This document shows positions 52,550 to 61,554 of a stretch of DNA of 64,000 bases, piece after piece. Position 1 is the stretch's first letter. Every line of letters begins with the position of its first letter. Both the position numbers and the translations under genes were made by a program. The DNA comes from G965198795 sp965198795 (GTDB taxonomy: Bacteria > Pseudomonadota > Alphaproteobacteria > Rhodospirillales > Casp-alpha2). The DNA is taken from assembly GCA_965198795.1 (NCBI GenBank), contig OZ240674.1:2108001-2172000 (forward strand). The letters are read 5' to 3'. The notes beneath the pieces are model-generated. The model was given only the letters and a program-made list of their open reading frames with translations, was not told where the DNA came from and searched no databases.

Positions 52550-54295
52550 TTACGTATTTGAACGCAAAAACCCGAAATCCGCCCCGTCTTCCGCCTGAAG
52601 CACACTGTCCAGGTGAAGTTTGAGATAGCCTCTGTCCGAGCCCTCGTGAGCGGGGGGCGGTTCCCAAAGCGTTTTGCGGCGGGCGAACTCGGCGTCGTCC
52701 AGCAGGAGGTCGATTGTTCTGGAATTCGCGCTGAGTTTTATACGATCACCGGTCTGAACCAGGGCGAGAGGACCGCCGATGGCGCTCTCGGGCGACACAT
52801 GCAGGATAACGGTGCCGAAGGCCGTGCCCGACATGCGGCCGTCCGAGATGCGCACCATGTCCTTGACCCCTTGAGCGGCGAGTTTTTTTGGGATGGGGAT
52901 GTAGCCCGCCTCCGGCATGCCGGGTGCGCCCTTCGGTCCGATGTTGCGCAGCACCAGAATGTCGTGGGCGTTTACGTCCAGATCGTCCGCGTCAATCCGG
53001 TTGGCGAGATCTTCCAGGTTATCGAACACCACCGCCCGGCCCTCGTGATTGAGAAGATCCGGCGATGCGGCGGATTGCTTCAGAATCGCGCCGTTGGGGG
53101 CTAGAGAACCTTTGAGAACCGCGATGGAGCCGCCGGAATGGATCGGATTGTCTCTGTTCCTGACCGCCGTCTGTGGCCAGTCCGGTTCCTGTTCGCCCAA
53201 GTTTTCACCCAGTGTCTTGCCGGTCACCGTGCGGGCCGTCAGGTGGAGTTGATCCTGAAGGCGGCGAAGGATGGGGGTAAGGCCGCCCGCTTTCCAAAGG
53301 TCTTCCATATAATGCTCGCCGGAAGGCTTCAGGTCCACGAGCACTGGCGTCTCGCGCCCCATCTCGTCCCAGATGTCCAACGGCAAATTAACGCCTAATC
53401 GTCCCGCCATGGCGGTCAAGTGAACCACGCCGTTGGTCGAGCCGCCGACCGCGAGCAACGTGCGAACCGCGTTGTGGAACGCGGCCTCGGTCATCACCTT
53501 ATCGGGCGTCATCCCCCAATGGGCGAGTTTGACCGCTTGACGTCCCGTTTTTTCCGCGTGACGCATGCGGTCCGCCATGACGGCGGGGATCGCCGCGCCT
53601 CCCGGCAGCATCATGCCGAGGGCTTCCGTCATCAACGCCATGGTCGAAGCCGTGCCCATGACGCCGCAGGTGCCCGCGCTGGGGGCCAAGCGCCCGGAGA
53701 CTTGTTCCATATCTTCTTGCGCGATCTCGCCCGCCCGGAATTTCGCCCAGAACCGCCGGCAATCCGTGCAGGCGCCTATCCGTTCCCCCTTGTGCCCGCC
53801 CGCCAACATGGGCCCCGTGACCTCCATGATCGCCGGGACGCCCGCGCTCGCCGCTCCCATCAACAGCGCTGGGACGGTCTTATCGCAACCGCCAATCAGA
53901 ACCACGGCGTCCATGGGTTGAGCGCGGATCATCTCCTCGGCGTCGATGGACATCAGGTTCCGAAGGAACATTGACGTCGGGTATGAAAAGCTTTCATGCA
54001 CGGAGATGATCGGAAACTCGACGGGGAGCGCCCCTTCGAGCATCACGCCCCGCTTAACGGCCTCAATCAGCCGCGGCGCGTTGGCGTGGCAGGCGTTATA
54101 ACCCGAGAATGTGTTGGTTATGCCGATGAGAGGCCGGTCCAGCGCGTCATCCGTGTAGCCCATGGCTTTGATGAAGACCTTGCGAAGATAAAGCGAAAAG
54201 GCGTCGTCGCCGTAGCGGGTCAAGCCTTGGCGCATTCCCCGCAGCTTGCCGTTTCCCGGAATACAGCCGCTGTCCGGTTCGCCTTTTCTTGTCAT
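52550..54295 (-). CDS. IlvD/Edd-family sugar-acid or dihydroxy-acid dehydratase
   Basis: 581 residues from the ATG at 54295 (a TTG nine codons earlier is possible). Iron-sulfur ligands and family blocks are GYNACHANAPRL near residue 70, VLIGGCDKTVPALLMG near residue 135, PSAGTCGVMGTASTMALMTEALGM near residue 205 and VRISDGRMSGTAFGTVILHVSPE near residue 490. Features such as CIPGNGKLRGMRQGLTRYGDDAFS fit the sugar-acid dehydratase branch (arabinonate/xylonate type) more than IlvD. The precise substrate is open. Confidence 0.85.
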   Translation of the reverse strand: MTRKGEPDSGCIPGNGKLRGMRQGLTRYGDDAFSLYLRKVFIKAMGYTDDALDRPLIGITNTFSGYNACHANAPRLIEAVKRGVMLEGALPVEFPIISVHESFSYPTSMFLRNLMSIDAEEMIRAQPMDAVVLIGGCDKTVPALLMGAASAGVPAIMEVTGPMLAGGHKGERIGACTDCRRFWAKFRAGEIAQEDMEQVSGRLAPSAGTCGVMGTASTMALMTEALGMMLPGGAAIPAVMADRMRHAEKTGRQAVKLAHWGMTPDKVMTEAAFHNAVRTLLAVGGSTNGVVHLTAMAGRLGVNLPLDIWDEMGRETPVLVDLKPSGEHYMEDLWKAGGLTPILRRLQDQLHLTARTVTGKTLGENLGEQEPDWPQTAVRNRDNPIHSGGSIAVLKGSLAPNGAILKQSAASPDLLNHEGRAVVFDNLEDLANRIDADDLDVNAHDILVLRNIGPKGAPGMPEAGYIPIPKKLAAQGVKDMVRISDGRMSGTAFGTVILHVSPESAIGGPLALVQTGDRIKLSANSRTIDLLLDDAEFARRKTLWEPPPAHEGSDRGYLKLHLDSVLQAEDGADFGFLRSNT

Positions 54296-54395
54296 CTCGT
54301 CATCCGTGTCACGAAAGTTCAACGCCCTTTAATTCGAAGACGGCTGCAAGCGGTCGCCCTGTTCCGGCGGTCTGGCCGGGCGGTCTTTGGGACAA

Positions 54396-56108
54396 CTAGA
54401 AGTTATTGCTCAGCGCGGCCCCCAGGAAGAACGCCAGCAAGGCGACGGCCCAGAACACCATGGCCGACATGGTAAGCGTGCGGGAGAGCGCGCCATCGGG
54501 TCCCGTGTATTTCCGCATGGCCGCGATAACGCCCAGCACAATGGTCCGGCCGGCGCCTTCAAGCGCCTTGCCGGCCATGCCCGCGCTGTCGATCAGGGCG
54601 CGCGCCAGCATCGGTCCCGGCACGCGGTAGAACCAATCGAAATCGAGGCTGATGGTGAGCGTGCGCTTCATCAACGGCAGCAACACAAAGAACGCCAGGC
54701 CTGAGAACAGCAGCAGTTGCAACAGCTCCACGACGTGTGGCGGCGTGTAGGCGTCATAGCTCACCTCGTGGGGTAGCAGGGCGTAGAGCGGGGTTGGATG
54801 CACACCCAACGCGATGCAGAGAAACGCGAACAGGATCATCGCGAGGCGCATGTTCCAAGGCGGGTCCGGCGGGCGCATGCCGCTGTCTTTCTGGAAAAAG
54901 ACGAACCAGGGAAACTTGATGCCGGCGTGCAGGAACACGCCAGCCGAAGCGGCTGTCAGGAACGCCCAGACAATGGTGAAATTCTCGTCCGCAGACGCCT
55001 GGGTGATCATGGATTTCGAGATGAAACCGGACGTTAGCGGGAAGCTGGAAATCGCAAAAGCGCCGATGATTCCGCAGAGACACGTCAAGGGCATGGTCTG
55101 GAACAGTCCGCCGAGGTCGGTGCATTTACGCTTGCCCGTTTGATACAACACCGCGCCCGCGGACATCAGCAGCACGGCCTTGTAGATAATGTGCGTGAAC
55201 GCGTGCGCCGCCGCGCCATTCAGCGCCAACTCGGTCCCGATCCCGACGCCGGTGATCATGAAACCCACCTGATTGACGATGGAGTAGGCCAGAATGCGCC
55301 GCATGTCGTTTTCCAACAGCGCATAGATGATCCCGTAACACGCCATATAAAGCCCGATGGGGATTAGGATCTCCTCGCCGGGAAATCCGCGGATCAGGAC
55401 GTAGACCGAGGTCTTTGTCGTGAAAGCGGACAGGAACACCATGCCGCCGGGACTGGCTTCCGGATAGGCGTCCGGAATCCAGGCGGAGAAGGGCGGAGCG
55501 CCCGCGTTGATCAGGAAACCGATCATGATCATCCAGGTGGCGAGGCTGTCCGCTCTCATGGCGGCGAATTCGGTGGAGCCCGCAGCGCTGATCTGCCCCA
55601 CCACGCCGATCATCAAAACGACGCCGCCCAGCAGGTGAATGGCGAGATAACGCCGCGCCGCCCGCCAAGAGGCTTCCGTGCCGCCCGCCCAGACCACCAC
55701 GGTGGAGCCGATGGCCATCAATTCCCAAAATATGAACACCGTTATCAGGTCGCCCGCCATGGCGACGCCGATGGCGGAACCCGCGTAGAAGAAGGCGGCT
55801 GAAAGTTCCAGGACTTTGGACTGCCGGTATGCGAACAAGGCCGCAGCGAAGCCCATGATGGAGAAGATAAGCCCAAAGACGCGGCTGAGCTTATCGCCTT
55901 CCACTAATTCCAGATCGAAGCCAATGAAGGGGGCGGTGACCTGAACCCCGTCCGGTGTCATGAGAACTGCGGCGCCCGTGAGGATCGGAACGCCCAACAA
56001 CATCACGGGACGCGAGAGGGCCGGGACCACCGGCAGCAAAAGGCCGGCGGCGATCATCAACAGGCCGGGCGGGAAAGAGAGTTCTCCCAGGAAAGTCAGG
56101 CTAGTCAT
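54396..56108 (-). CDS. Mrp-type antiporter, third MrpD/NuoN-like subunit
   Basis: 570 residues with about 14 membrane helices plus a ~70-residue C-terminal extension. The TM5 Glu is in FIFWELMAIGS and a Lys in AFTTKTSVYVLI (TM8). The TM7 site that is usually Lys before the PxHxWLP motif reads INAGAPPFSAWIPDAYPEA, with Asn instead. It is last in the operon and overlaps the 92-residue gene by 8 bp. Proton_antipo_M family; it may serve in ion coupling or structure. The missing Lys suggests a divergent translocation path. Confidence 0.88.
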   Translation of the reverse strand: MTSLTFLGELSFPPGLLMIAAGLLLPVVPALSRPVMLLGVPILTGAAVLMTPDGVQVTAPFIGFDLELVEGDKLSRVFGLIFSIMGFAAALFAYRQSKVLELSAAFFYAGSAIGVAMAGDLITVFIFWELMAIGSTVVVWAGGTEASWRAARRYLAIHLLGGVVLMIGVVGQISAAGSTEFAAMRADSLATWMIMIGFLINAGAPPFSAWIPDAYPEASPGGMVFLSAFTTKTSVYVLIRGFPGEEILIPIGLYMACYGIIYALLENDMRRILAYSIVNQVGFMITGVGIGTELALNGAAAHAFTHIIYKAVLLMSAGAVLYQTGKRKCTDLGGLFQTMPLTCLCGIIGAFAISSFPLTSGFISKSMITQASADENFTIVWAFLTAASAGVFLHAGIKFPWFVFFQKDSGMRPPDPPWNMRLAMILFAFLCIALGVHPTPLYALLPHEVSYDAYTPPHVVELLQLLLFSGLAFFVLLPLMKRTLTISLDFDWFYRVPGPMLARALIDSAGMAGKALEGAGRTIVLGVIAAMRKYTGPDGALSRTLTMSAMVFWAVALLAFFLGAALSNNF

Positions 56109-56379
56109 CGTAATAGGTATCCTTCCGTTTCAAAAGGATACCCAGACCCTTGGCGATCAGCACCATGGCGACGCAGGCGCCGAAGCCGTAAAGCGAGTAG
56201 AAGCCGATGAATATATGGTTATCGACCTTCAGGTCCATGAGCGCGACAATGATCAACACCATGATCCCGAAAATCCAGAGCCTGCGGATGGTGGAGGGAC
56301 GGCGAAGCCAGTGATCCTGTTCCGGTCCACCGGATTTTCGAGGCGCGGGGGCGTCCCGCGGCGCGGGTTGCTCACTCAT
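56101..56379 (-). CDS. Small two-helix membrane protein of the Mrp operon
   Basis: 92 residues. The hydrophilic, Pro-rich N-terminus (MSEQPAPRDAPAPRKSGG) precedes two hydrophobic segments (IFGIMVLIIVALMDL and YGFGACVAMVLIAKGLGILL) with a basic/acidic end KRKDTYYDD. It is embedded between two antiporter subunit genes with overlaps on both sides (4 and 8 bp). Its function is unknown; it is probably an accessory subunit. Confidence 0.8.
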   Translation of the reverse strand: MSEQPAPRDAPAPRKSGGPEQDHWLRRPSTIRRLWIFGIMVLIIVALMDLKVDNHIFIGFYSLYGFGACVAMVLIAKGLGILLKRKDTYYDD

Positions 56380-57920
56380 GGCGTCACTCCGATCAATTGC
56401 TCGGCCAGACCCAGCGAGAGGTCTGGATAGAAAAAGAAGATAACGGTGATGGAAGCCGTGACGGCGAGAGATAGCGCCATGGGGAAGGAGGCCTCGCCGT
56501 GGTCGTATTTGACATGGACGAGTCCGTCGTCACCGCCGTGATGGCCGGTTTTCGTTTCCGGCGGCGGCTGTCCGGGCTTCAGGAAAGCCGCGTAAATGAT
56601 TGGGATGAAGTAGGCCATGTTGAGCAGCGTCGATACGATGATCACGCCAAGGGCCACGTAGTGCCCGGCGTTGAACGCACCCTCAATAATGAACCACTTG
56701 GACACAAAGCCGGCCGTCGGCGGCAACCCGATCATGGAGAGTGACCCAATCGTGAAGGCGGTCATGGTGATGGGCATGCGCTTGCCGATGCCGTCCAATT
56801 GTGAGACGTTGGTTTTGTGGCTTGTGACCATGATGGCGCCCGCGGCGAAGAAGAGCGTGATCTTGCCGAACGCGTGGGCCGCGATATGAATGGCCGCGCC
56901 GACGATCGAGTAGGGCATGAAGATGGCCGCCGCGATGACCACGTAAGACAGCTGAGAAATCGTCGAATAGGCCAACCGGCGCTTCAAGTTGTCCTGGCGC
57001 ATGGCGACAATGGACGCGGCGACGATGGTGAAGCCAGCGACGAACGCGAGCCAGGCGGTCCCGGACAGCTGCTCGCCCAAAAGGTCGACGCCGAAGATAT
57101 AGACGACCACTTTGACGACGGAAAACACGCCCGCTTTCACGACCGCGACCGCGTGCAGCAGCGCGGAGACCGGCGTCGGCGCCACCATGGCGCTGGGCAG
57201 CCATCGATGGAACGGCATAAGGGCGGCCTTACCGATTCCAAAGGCGTAGAGCGCCAGCAGGAGACCGGTCAGGGCGGGCGGCGTCTGATCCGGTTCGAGC
57301 AGGCCGCCCTCGACGAAATCGGTGGCGCCCGCAATGACCCAGGTCCAGATCATGCCGAACAACAGCAGGCCGATAGAGGTTCCCAGCAGGATGGCCAGGT
57401 AAACCCGGCCCGCGCGTTTGGCCGCTTCCGTGCCGTGGTGCGACACCAGCGGAAAGGTGGAGAGCGACAAGACTTCGTAGAACACGAACAGCGTTAGCAT
57501 ATTGCCCGAAAATGCGATTCCCAACGCCGAGGCAATGGCTACGGCGAAGAAGAAGAAGAACCGGGTCTGGTTTTCCTCGTGATGGCCGCGCATGTAGCCC
57601 GCCGCGTAGATCGTCGTAATGATCCAGAGAAAGCTCGCAATTCCAGCGAAGATCATGCCCAGCGGTTCGAGCGTCAGGCGGACCGTGAGGCCCGGCAGCA
57701 TTTCCAGCAGGACGATATCCGGGCGCCCGCCCGCGGCCACGACGTCATAGAGCAGCGTTATGACGTAGAACAGTAAACCGCCGGTGATCAGCGACGCGGC
57801 CTCGCGCGGGTTGGGACCAAGGAGCTTGCCGGCGGCCAGGATAAAGAAACAGCCGACGCCGGGAATCGCCAGGGCGGCGATCATCAACTGTTCAGGCGTC
57901 ATCAAGGCGGGGAAGGTCAT
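56376..57920 (-). CDS. Mrp-type antiporter, MrpA-N/NuoL-like subunit
   Basis: 514 residues with about 14 helices. It contains TTIYAAGYMRGHHEENQTRFFFFF near residue 85, typical of the NuoL/MrpA N-domain. The TM5 Glu is in FVFYEVLSLS, the TM7 Lys in GIGKAALMPFHRWLP and the TM8 Lys in AVVKAGVFSVV. All key residues for proton or cation translocation are present. It probably replaces the MrpA N-terminal domain, whose C-terminal part is encoded separately at 60297-60848. ATGA overlaps with both neighbours. Confidence 0.88.
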   Translation of the reverse strand: MTFPALMTPEQLMIAALAIPGVGCFFILAAGKLLGPNPREAASLITGGLLFYVITLLYDVVAAGGRPDIVLLEMLPGLTVRLTLEPLGMIFAGIASFLWIITTIYAAGYMRGHHEENQTRFFFFFAVAIASALGIAFSGNMLTLFVFYEVLSLSTFPLVSHHGTEAAKRAGRVYLAILLGTSIGLLLFGMIWTWVIAGATDFVEGGLLEPDQTPPALTGLLLALYAFGIGKAALMPFHRWLPSAMVAPTPVSALLHAVAVVKAGVFSVVKVVVYIFGVDLLGEQLSGTAWLAFVAGFTIVAASIVAMRQDNLKRRLAYSTISQLSYVVIAAAIFMPYSIVGAAIHIAAHAFGKITLFFAAGAIMVTSHKTNVSQLDGIGKRMPITMTAFTIGSLSMIGLPPTAGFVSKWFIIEGAFNAGHYVALGVIIVSTLLNMAYFIPIIYAAFLKPGQPPPETKTGHHGGDDGLVHVKYDHGEASFPMALSLAVTASITVIFFFYPDLSLGLAEQLIGVTP

Positions 57921-59416
57921 CGGTAGCCTCCCACCAGAGCGTCAGCCGCCAAGCGCGCGATGGAGAGCGTCGTCTCGCCGTCAACGCCGAACCAGATCGT
58001 GACCCCGGTCATGAACCAGAGCGACGCCTGCATCGTCAGCGGCACATTGGTCCCATTCGACGCGACCGTCTCTGGGACAGGGCGGAAGTACGACACTTCG
58101 ACCACGCGCCAGACATAAGCGATGGAGAGCAACGAGCTAGCCAAAATACCGCCAGCGACCAGCCAGTTATCATAGCTGAGCGCCGCGTCCACCAATTGGT
58201 ACTTGGTGATGAAGCCGACAGTGAGGGGGGATCCGATCAGGCTGAGGCCCGCGATCAGGAAGGCCGCCATCGTGACGGGCATGCGTTTGCCCAGCCCCGC
58301 CATATGGTTGAGCGTCACGCCGCCCACGACAAACAGGACGCAGCCGATGGTCATGAACGCGCCCGCCTTCATGACGCCGTGGTTGAACAGGTGCACAATG
58401 GTGGCCGTTAGTGACTCAGGGGTCGCGAGCCCGACTCCCATCACCATGTAGCCAACCTGACTGATCGAGGAATAAGCCAGCATTTTTTTCATGTCGTCCT
58501 GGAAGATGGCGGCCGCCGACATGAAGAAGACGGCGCAGAACGCCAGCGCCAGAATGGCGTCTTGAATGTCCGTGTCCGCATAGATATCCGTACCCCCGAA
58601 GACCGAGAAGATCAGCCGCAGGAGTGCGTATATGGCGACCTTGGTGGCCGTCGCCGCCAGGAAGACGGTGACAGGCGAGGGGGCGTAGGCATAGGCGTTC
58701 GGCAGCCACGTATGGAGCGGGAACATGGCGAGTTTCAGGCCCAGCCCGACAATAATGAAGGCGAAGGCGGCGAGGATCGTCCGGTTCTCCACCACCGTCG
58801 GCAGGACCGCCGCCAGGTCCGCCATGTTGAGCGACCCGGTCATCATATACATCATGCCGACGCCTATGATGTAGAACGTGGCCCCCAGGGTTCCCATAAC
58901 CAGGTAACGGTAGGCGGCGGTGAGGGCTCGTCTGTCCCGGCCCAGCGAAATCATCACGTAAGTTGACAGCGAAGAGATTTCCAGGAACACGAACAGGTTG
59001 AACACGTCGCCCGTCGCGGTCATGCCCAGCAGTCCAGTCAGGCACAACAAATACATCAGATAAAACAGGTAATGGCGCTCGGCCGGAATTTCCTTGGCGA
59101 CGGTCTGAAGCGCGAAGGGGGTCGTGAAGAAGGCGATACCGGAAACAATCACCAATACGGCCGCGTTGGCGACGTCGATTCGGTATTCAATTCCCCAAGG
59201 CGGAGGCCAGTTGCCCAGCTCGTAAACGAGCACGGCGCCGTCCAGCGTTTGAGTGAGCAGCGCCAATGACGTCAGGAAGCACGCGCCTGTGACGATCAGC
59301 GTCCAGGCCCAGGAAACCGGACCATTCCGAAACAGCACGCACAAGGGGGCGCACAGCAGGGGAACCACCACTTGCAGCACCGGTAAGTGGGTCTGTAGCA
59401 ACGCGGGCGGGGTCAT
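57917..59416 (-). CDS. mnhD: Mrp-type antiporter, MrpD subunit
   Basis: 499 residues with about 14 helices. The MrpD hallmarks are TM5 Glu in FVFLEISSLSTYVM, TM7 Lys in LGLKLAMFPLHTWLPNAYAYAPSPVTVFLAATATKVAIYALLR (TM8 Lys in TKVAIY) and the C-terminal VGFITKYQLVDAAL. It overlaps the subunit C gene by 4 bp and the NuoL-like gene by 4 bp. It is the best candidate for the canonical MrpD. Confidence 0.9.
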   Translation of the reverse strand: MTPPALLQTHLPVLQVVVPLLCAPLCVLFRNGPVSWAWTLIVTGACFLTSLALLTQTLDGAVLVYELGNWPPPWGIEYRIDVANAAVLVIVSGIAFFTTPFALQTVAKEIPAERHYLFYLMYLLCLTGLLGMTATGDVFNLFVFLEISSLSTYVMISLGRDRRALTAAYRYLVMGTLGATFYIIGVGMMYMMTGSLNMADLAAVLPTVVENRTILAAFAFIIVGLGLKLAMFPLHTWLPNAYAYAPSPVTVFLAATATKVAIYALLRLIFSVFGGTDIYADTDIQDAILALAFCAVFFMSAAAIFQDDMKKMLAYSSISQVGYMVMGVGLATPESLTATIVHLFNHGVMKAGAFMTIGCVLFVVGGVTLNHMAGLGKRMPVTMAAFLIAGLSLIGSPLTVGFITKYQLVDAALSYDNWLVAGGILASSLLSIAYVWRVVEVSYFRPVPETVASNGTNVPLTMQASLWFMTGVTIWFGVDGETTLSIARLAADALVGGYR

Positions 59417-59859
59417 GGGGCGTTCTCCCGCTCGCCTTCATGGGAAGCGTCTTGCATTTCGAGTTCTTGAAGTTCGTCATCCTCAATCGTGCCAAAGCTG
59501 CCATGAATGCGGACAACGAGCGCCAATCCCAGCGCCGTCGTCGCCACGCCGACGACAATGGCCGTCAGGATCAGAACGTGGGGAAGCGGGTTCGAATAGA
59601 CGTCGAACCGATCGTCCAAAATGGGCGCGGTGCCGCCGAACACCTTGGCCAGGGCTATGTAGAACAAAAAGACCGAGACTTGGAAAACGTTCAGCCCGAC
59701 GATCTTCTTCACCAGATTGTCTTGGGCTATGACGATGTAAAAGCCGATCATCATCAGCCCGATGATGATCCAATAGGGCCAGAGACCGGGAAGCGCCGTG
59801 GTGGTCAGCATGGCGTCGAGTTCGGCGTATTGGGCGGAGAGCCGATCCAGAAATTCCAT
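59413..59859 (-). CDS. mnhC: Mrp-type antiporter, MrpC (NuoK-like) subunit
   Basis: 148 residues. Three helices contain the NuoK-like pattern: WIIIGLMMIGFYIVIAQDNLVKKIVGLNVFQVSVFLFYIAL, then NPLPHVLILTAIVVGVATTALGLALVVRI with the short loop before the third helix. The C-terminus is acidic (EDDELQELEM). It starts 3 bp after mnhB and overlaps mnhD by 4 bp. It forms the membrane scaffold between the D-type and B-type subunits. Confidence 0.9.
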   Translation of the reverse strand: MEFLDRLSAQYAELDAMLTTTALPGLWPYWIIIGLMMIGFYIVIAQDNLVKKIVGLNVFQVSVFLFYIALAKVFGGTAPILDDRFDVYSNPLPHVLILTAIVVGVATTALGLALVVRIHGSFGTIEDDELQELEMQDASHEGERENAP

Positions 59860-59862
59860 CCC

Positions 59863-60300
59863 CTAATCTCCATTCCGCCGTGTTTGGCCGGCGAAGACCA
59901 TGAAGATGGTGACGATGGCCGCCGCCACCGTGACGCCGACGCCGCCCTCGACCAGTAGAATGCCAATATGCTGGCCGTGCGCCGGGTGGGCGGGGTCAAT
60001 CGCCGAATAGCCCAGATAGTTGCCGCCCAGCAGCATGGTCCAAACGCCGGTGCCGCCATAGAGCAGCACGCCGATGACCAGCGACAGCCGAAGCGTCCAG
60101 GGCGGCGCCACACGGCGCAGCGCGTCGATGCCGAAAATAATCCCGTAAAGCGCCATCGCGGCGCCCAGGATCACACCGGCCTGGAAGCCGCCGCCGGGAC
60201 CGAAATCGCCGTGGAATTGAACGTAAAGCGCGAAGACGATGATGGGCGGAATCAGAAACTTGGAGACGACCCGAAGGATGACCTTTTGGTGCATCATCAC
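59863..60300 (-). CDS. mnhB: Mrp-type antiporter, MrpB subunit
   Basis: 145 residues with the MnhB domain: VVSKFLIPPIIVFALYVQFHGDFGPGGGFQAGVILGAAMALYGIIFG near residues 10-56. GDFGPGGGFQAG is the family hallmark. LGGNYLGYSAIDPAHPAHGQHIGILLVEGGVGVTVAAAIVTIFM follows near the C-terminus. There is a 4-bp overlap with the MbhDE-like gene before it. It belongs to the peripheral membrane module of Mrp and Mbh complexes. Confidence 0.92.
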   Translation of the reverse strand: MMMHQKVILRVVSKFLIPPIIVFALYVQFHGDFGPGGGFQAGVILGAAMALYGIIFGIDALRRVAPPWTLRLSLVIGVLLYGGTGVWTMLLGGNYLGYSAIDPAHPAHGQHIGILLVEGGVGVTVAAAIVTIFMVFAGQTRRNGD

Positions 60301-60848
60301 GGTTTTGTCTCCTTTTCATCCGAATCACTCTCGCGACGGCGCCGAACGGGGCCGCGGCCCAGAATGGCGAGGACGCCGGTGGCGGCCGTGAAGATGACGA
60401 AGACTTCGCCCAAGGTGTCATATCCGCGGTAACTGGCCAGTACGCTGGTCACCACGTTGGGAAGCCCGACCTCTTCAAGGGACTGGTTTAAATAACGCGG
60501 CGCCACGTGGGCGTGAACGGGCGCTTCCGGGTCGCCGTAGGTGGGCATGTCGAGGGAGCCGTATATCAATGCGGCGCCTGTGACGACGACGATGGACAAG
60601 GCCATGAAATGGCGCGTCCAGGCCGTGGGCGAGATACTCTCCTCGGATTTGGTCAGAGCCAGCGTGCCCAGCATCAAGACCGTGGAGACGCCCGCGCCGA
60701 CGGCGGCTTCGGTGAAAGCCACATCGACCGCATCCATGACAATGTAAGCCATGGCGCCGGCAAACGAGAAAATACCGCTTAGCATGGCGGCGGCGAACAG
60801 GTTGCGCACTCGGGCGATGGCGACGCCTGTCGCGGCCATGACAGCCAT
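60297..60848 (-). CDS. DUF4040 + MbhE-like subunit (counterpart of the MrpA C-terminal part)
   Basis: 183 residues from the ATG at 60848. The first part (VRNLFAAAMLSGIFSFAGAMAYIVMDAVDVAFTEAAVGAGVSTVLMLGTLAL) is the DUF4040/MbhD domain, and the second part (SVLASYRGYDTLGEVFVIFTAATGVLAIL) is MbhE. In classic Mrp these are the last helices of MrpA. The open frame extends upstream in a hydrophobic run (SLIILFLMAVM) without a standard start codon, so the true N-terminus may begin at a rare codon within the mnhG overlap. Confidence 0.85.
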   Translation of the reverse strand: MAVMAATGVAIARVRNLFAAAMLSGIFSFAGAMAYIVMDAVDVAFTEAAVGAGVSTVLMLGTLALTKSEESISPTAWTRHFMALSIVVVTGAALIYGSLDMPTYGDPEAPVHAHVAPRYLNQSLEEVGLPNVVTSVLASYRGYDTLGEVFVIFTAATGVLAILGRGPVRRRRESDSDEKETKP

Positions 60849-60862
60849 TAGGAACAGGATAA

Positions 60863-61258
60863 TCAGGCTTTCGATGACGCACCTCCCCCTGATTGACCGG
60901 CGGAAGACCGGTCAACGGGTGATCGGCTGACAGGGGCGCTGTCCGCATCGTCCGTGTCGGGAACGACCCCGCCATGCAGGCAGGCGCGGGCCAAGGCGTG
61001 GGTGGCCGTCGGGCTGGTGAAGAGAATGAAAGCGATAATCATGAAGAGCTTGAGCGTCACCAAGCTCCAACCTGACTGAAACATCAGGCCGACCAGGATC
61101 ATCTCGGCGCCGAGGGTGTCAATGACGCCCGCCGCGTGCATACGGGCGAACACATCGGGGAGACGGATGAGGCCGAGACCGCCGATCAACATGAAAACGG
61201 AGCCTGCGACAAGGAAAACGCCCGTGAGGACATCAAGGACGAGGGGCGAATGTTCCAT
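60863..61258 (-). CDS. mnhG: Mrp-type antiporter, MrpG subunit
   Basis: 131 residues from the ATG at 61258; an in-frame ATG 21 codons earlier lies inside mnhF and is rejected. The MnhG core is VLTGVFLVAGSVFMLIGGLGLIRLPDVFARMHAAGVIDTLGAEMILVGLMF (helices 1-2), then LFMIIAFILFTSPTATHALARA. The C-terminal ~35 residues are polar and unusual in length. TGATG overlap with mnhF. Membrane subunit of the antiporter. Confidence 0.92.
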   Translation of the reverse strand: MEHSPLVLDVLTGVFLVAGSVFMLIGGLGLIRLPDVFARMHAAGVIDTLGAEMILVGLMFQSGWSLVTLKLFMIIAFILFTSPTATHALARACLHGGVVPDTDDADSAPVSRSPVDRSSAGQSGGGASSKA

Positions 61259-61554
61259 CAGATATCTCCCCCTTGATCCTCGGGGCGCTCGAGGCCGTGA
61301 CCCATGTCGCGAAACTTGCAAAACTTGGTGACCGCAATGGCGCCGATGAAGTTGATGAGGGCGTAGATCAAGGCGAGATCAAGGAACTCCGGCCGTCCCA
61401 TCAGGAACCCGGCCACCGCGATCAAGACAACCGTCAAGCCGCCAAACGAGTTCGCCGCTAGAATCCGGTCGTAAACCGTTGGGCCCGCGAAGGCGCGAAC
61501 AAGGGCCATGGCCATGGTGACGCAAACGGCGATTGCGGCGACGGCGTAAATCAT
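61258..61554 (-). CDS. mnhF: Mrp-type antiporter, MrpF subunit
   Basis: 98 residues, three helices: YAVAAIAVCVTMAMALVRAFAGPTVYDRILAANSFGGLTVVLIAV, then FLDLALIYALINFIGAIAVTKFCKF. GPTVYDRILAANS is the MnhF hallmark. It starts in an ATGA overlap with mnhE and ends at the mnhG start. It belongs to the E-F-G part of the complex. Confidence 0.93.
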   Translation of the reverse strand: MIYAVAAIAVCVTMAMALVRAFAGPTVYDRILAANSFGGLTVVLIAVAGFLMGRPEFLDLALIYALINFIGAIAVTKFCKFRDMGHGLERPEDQGGDI

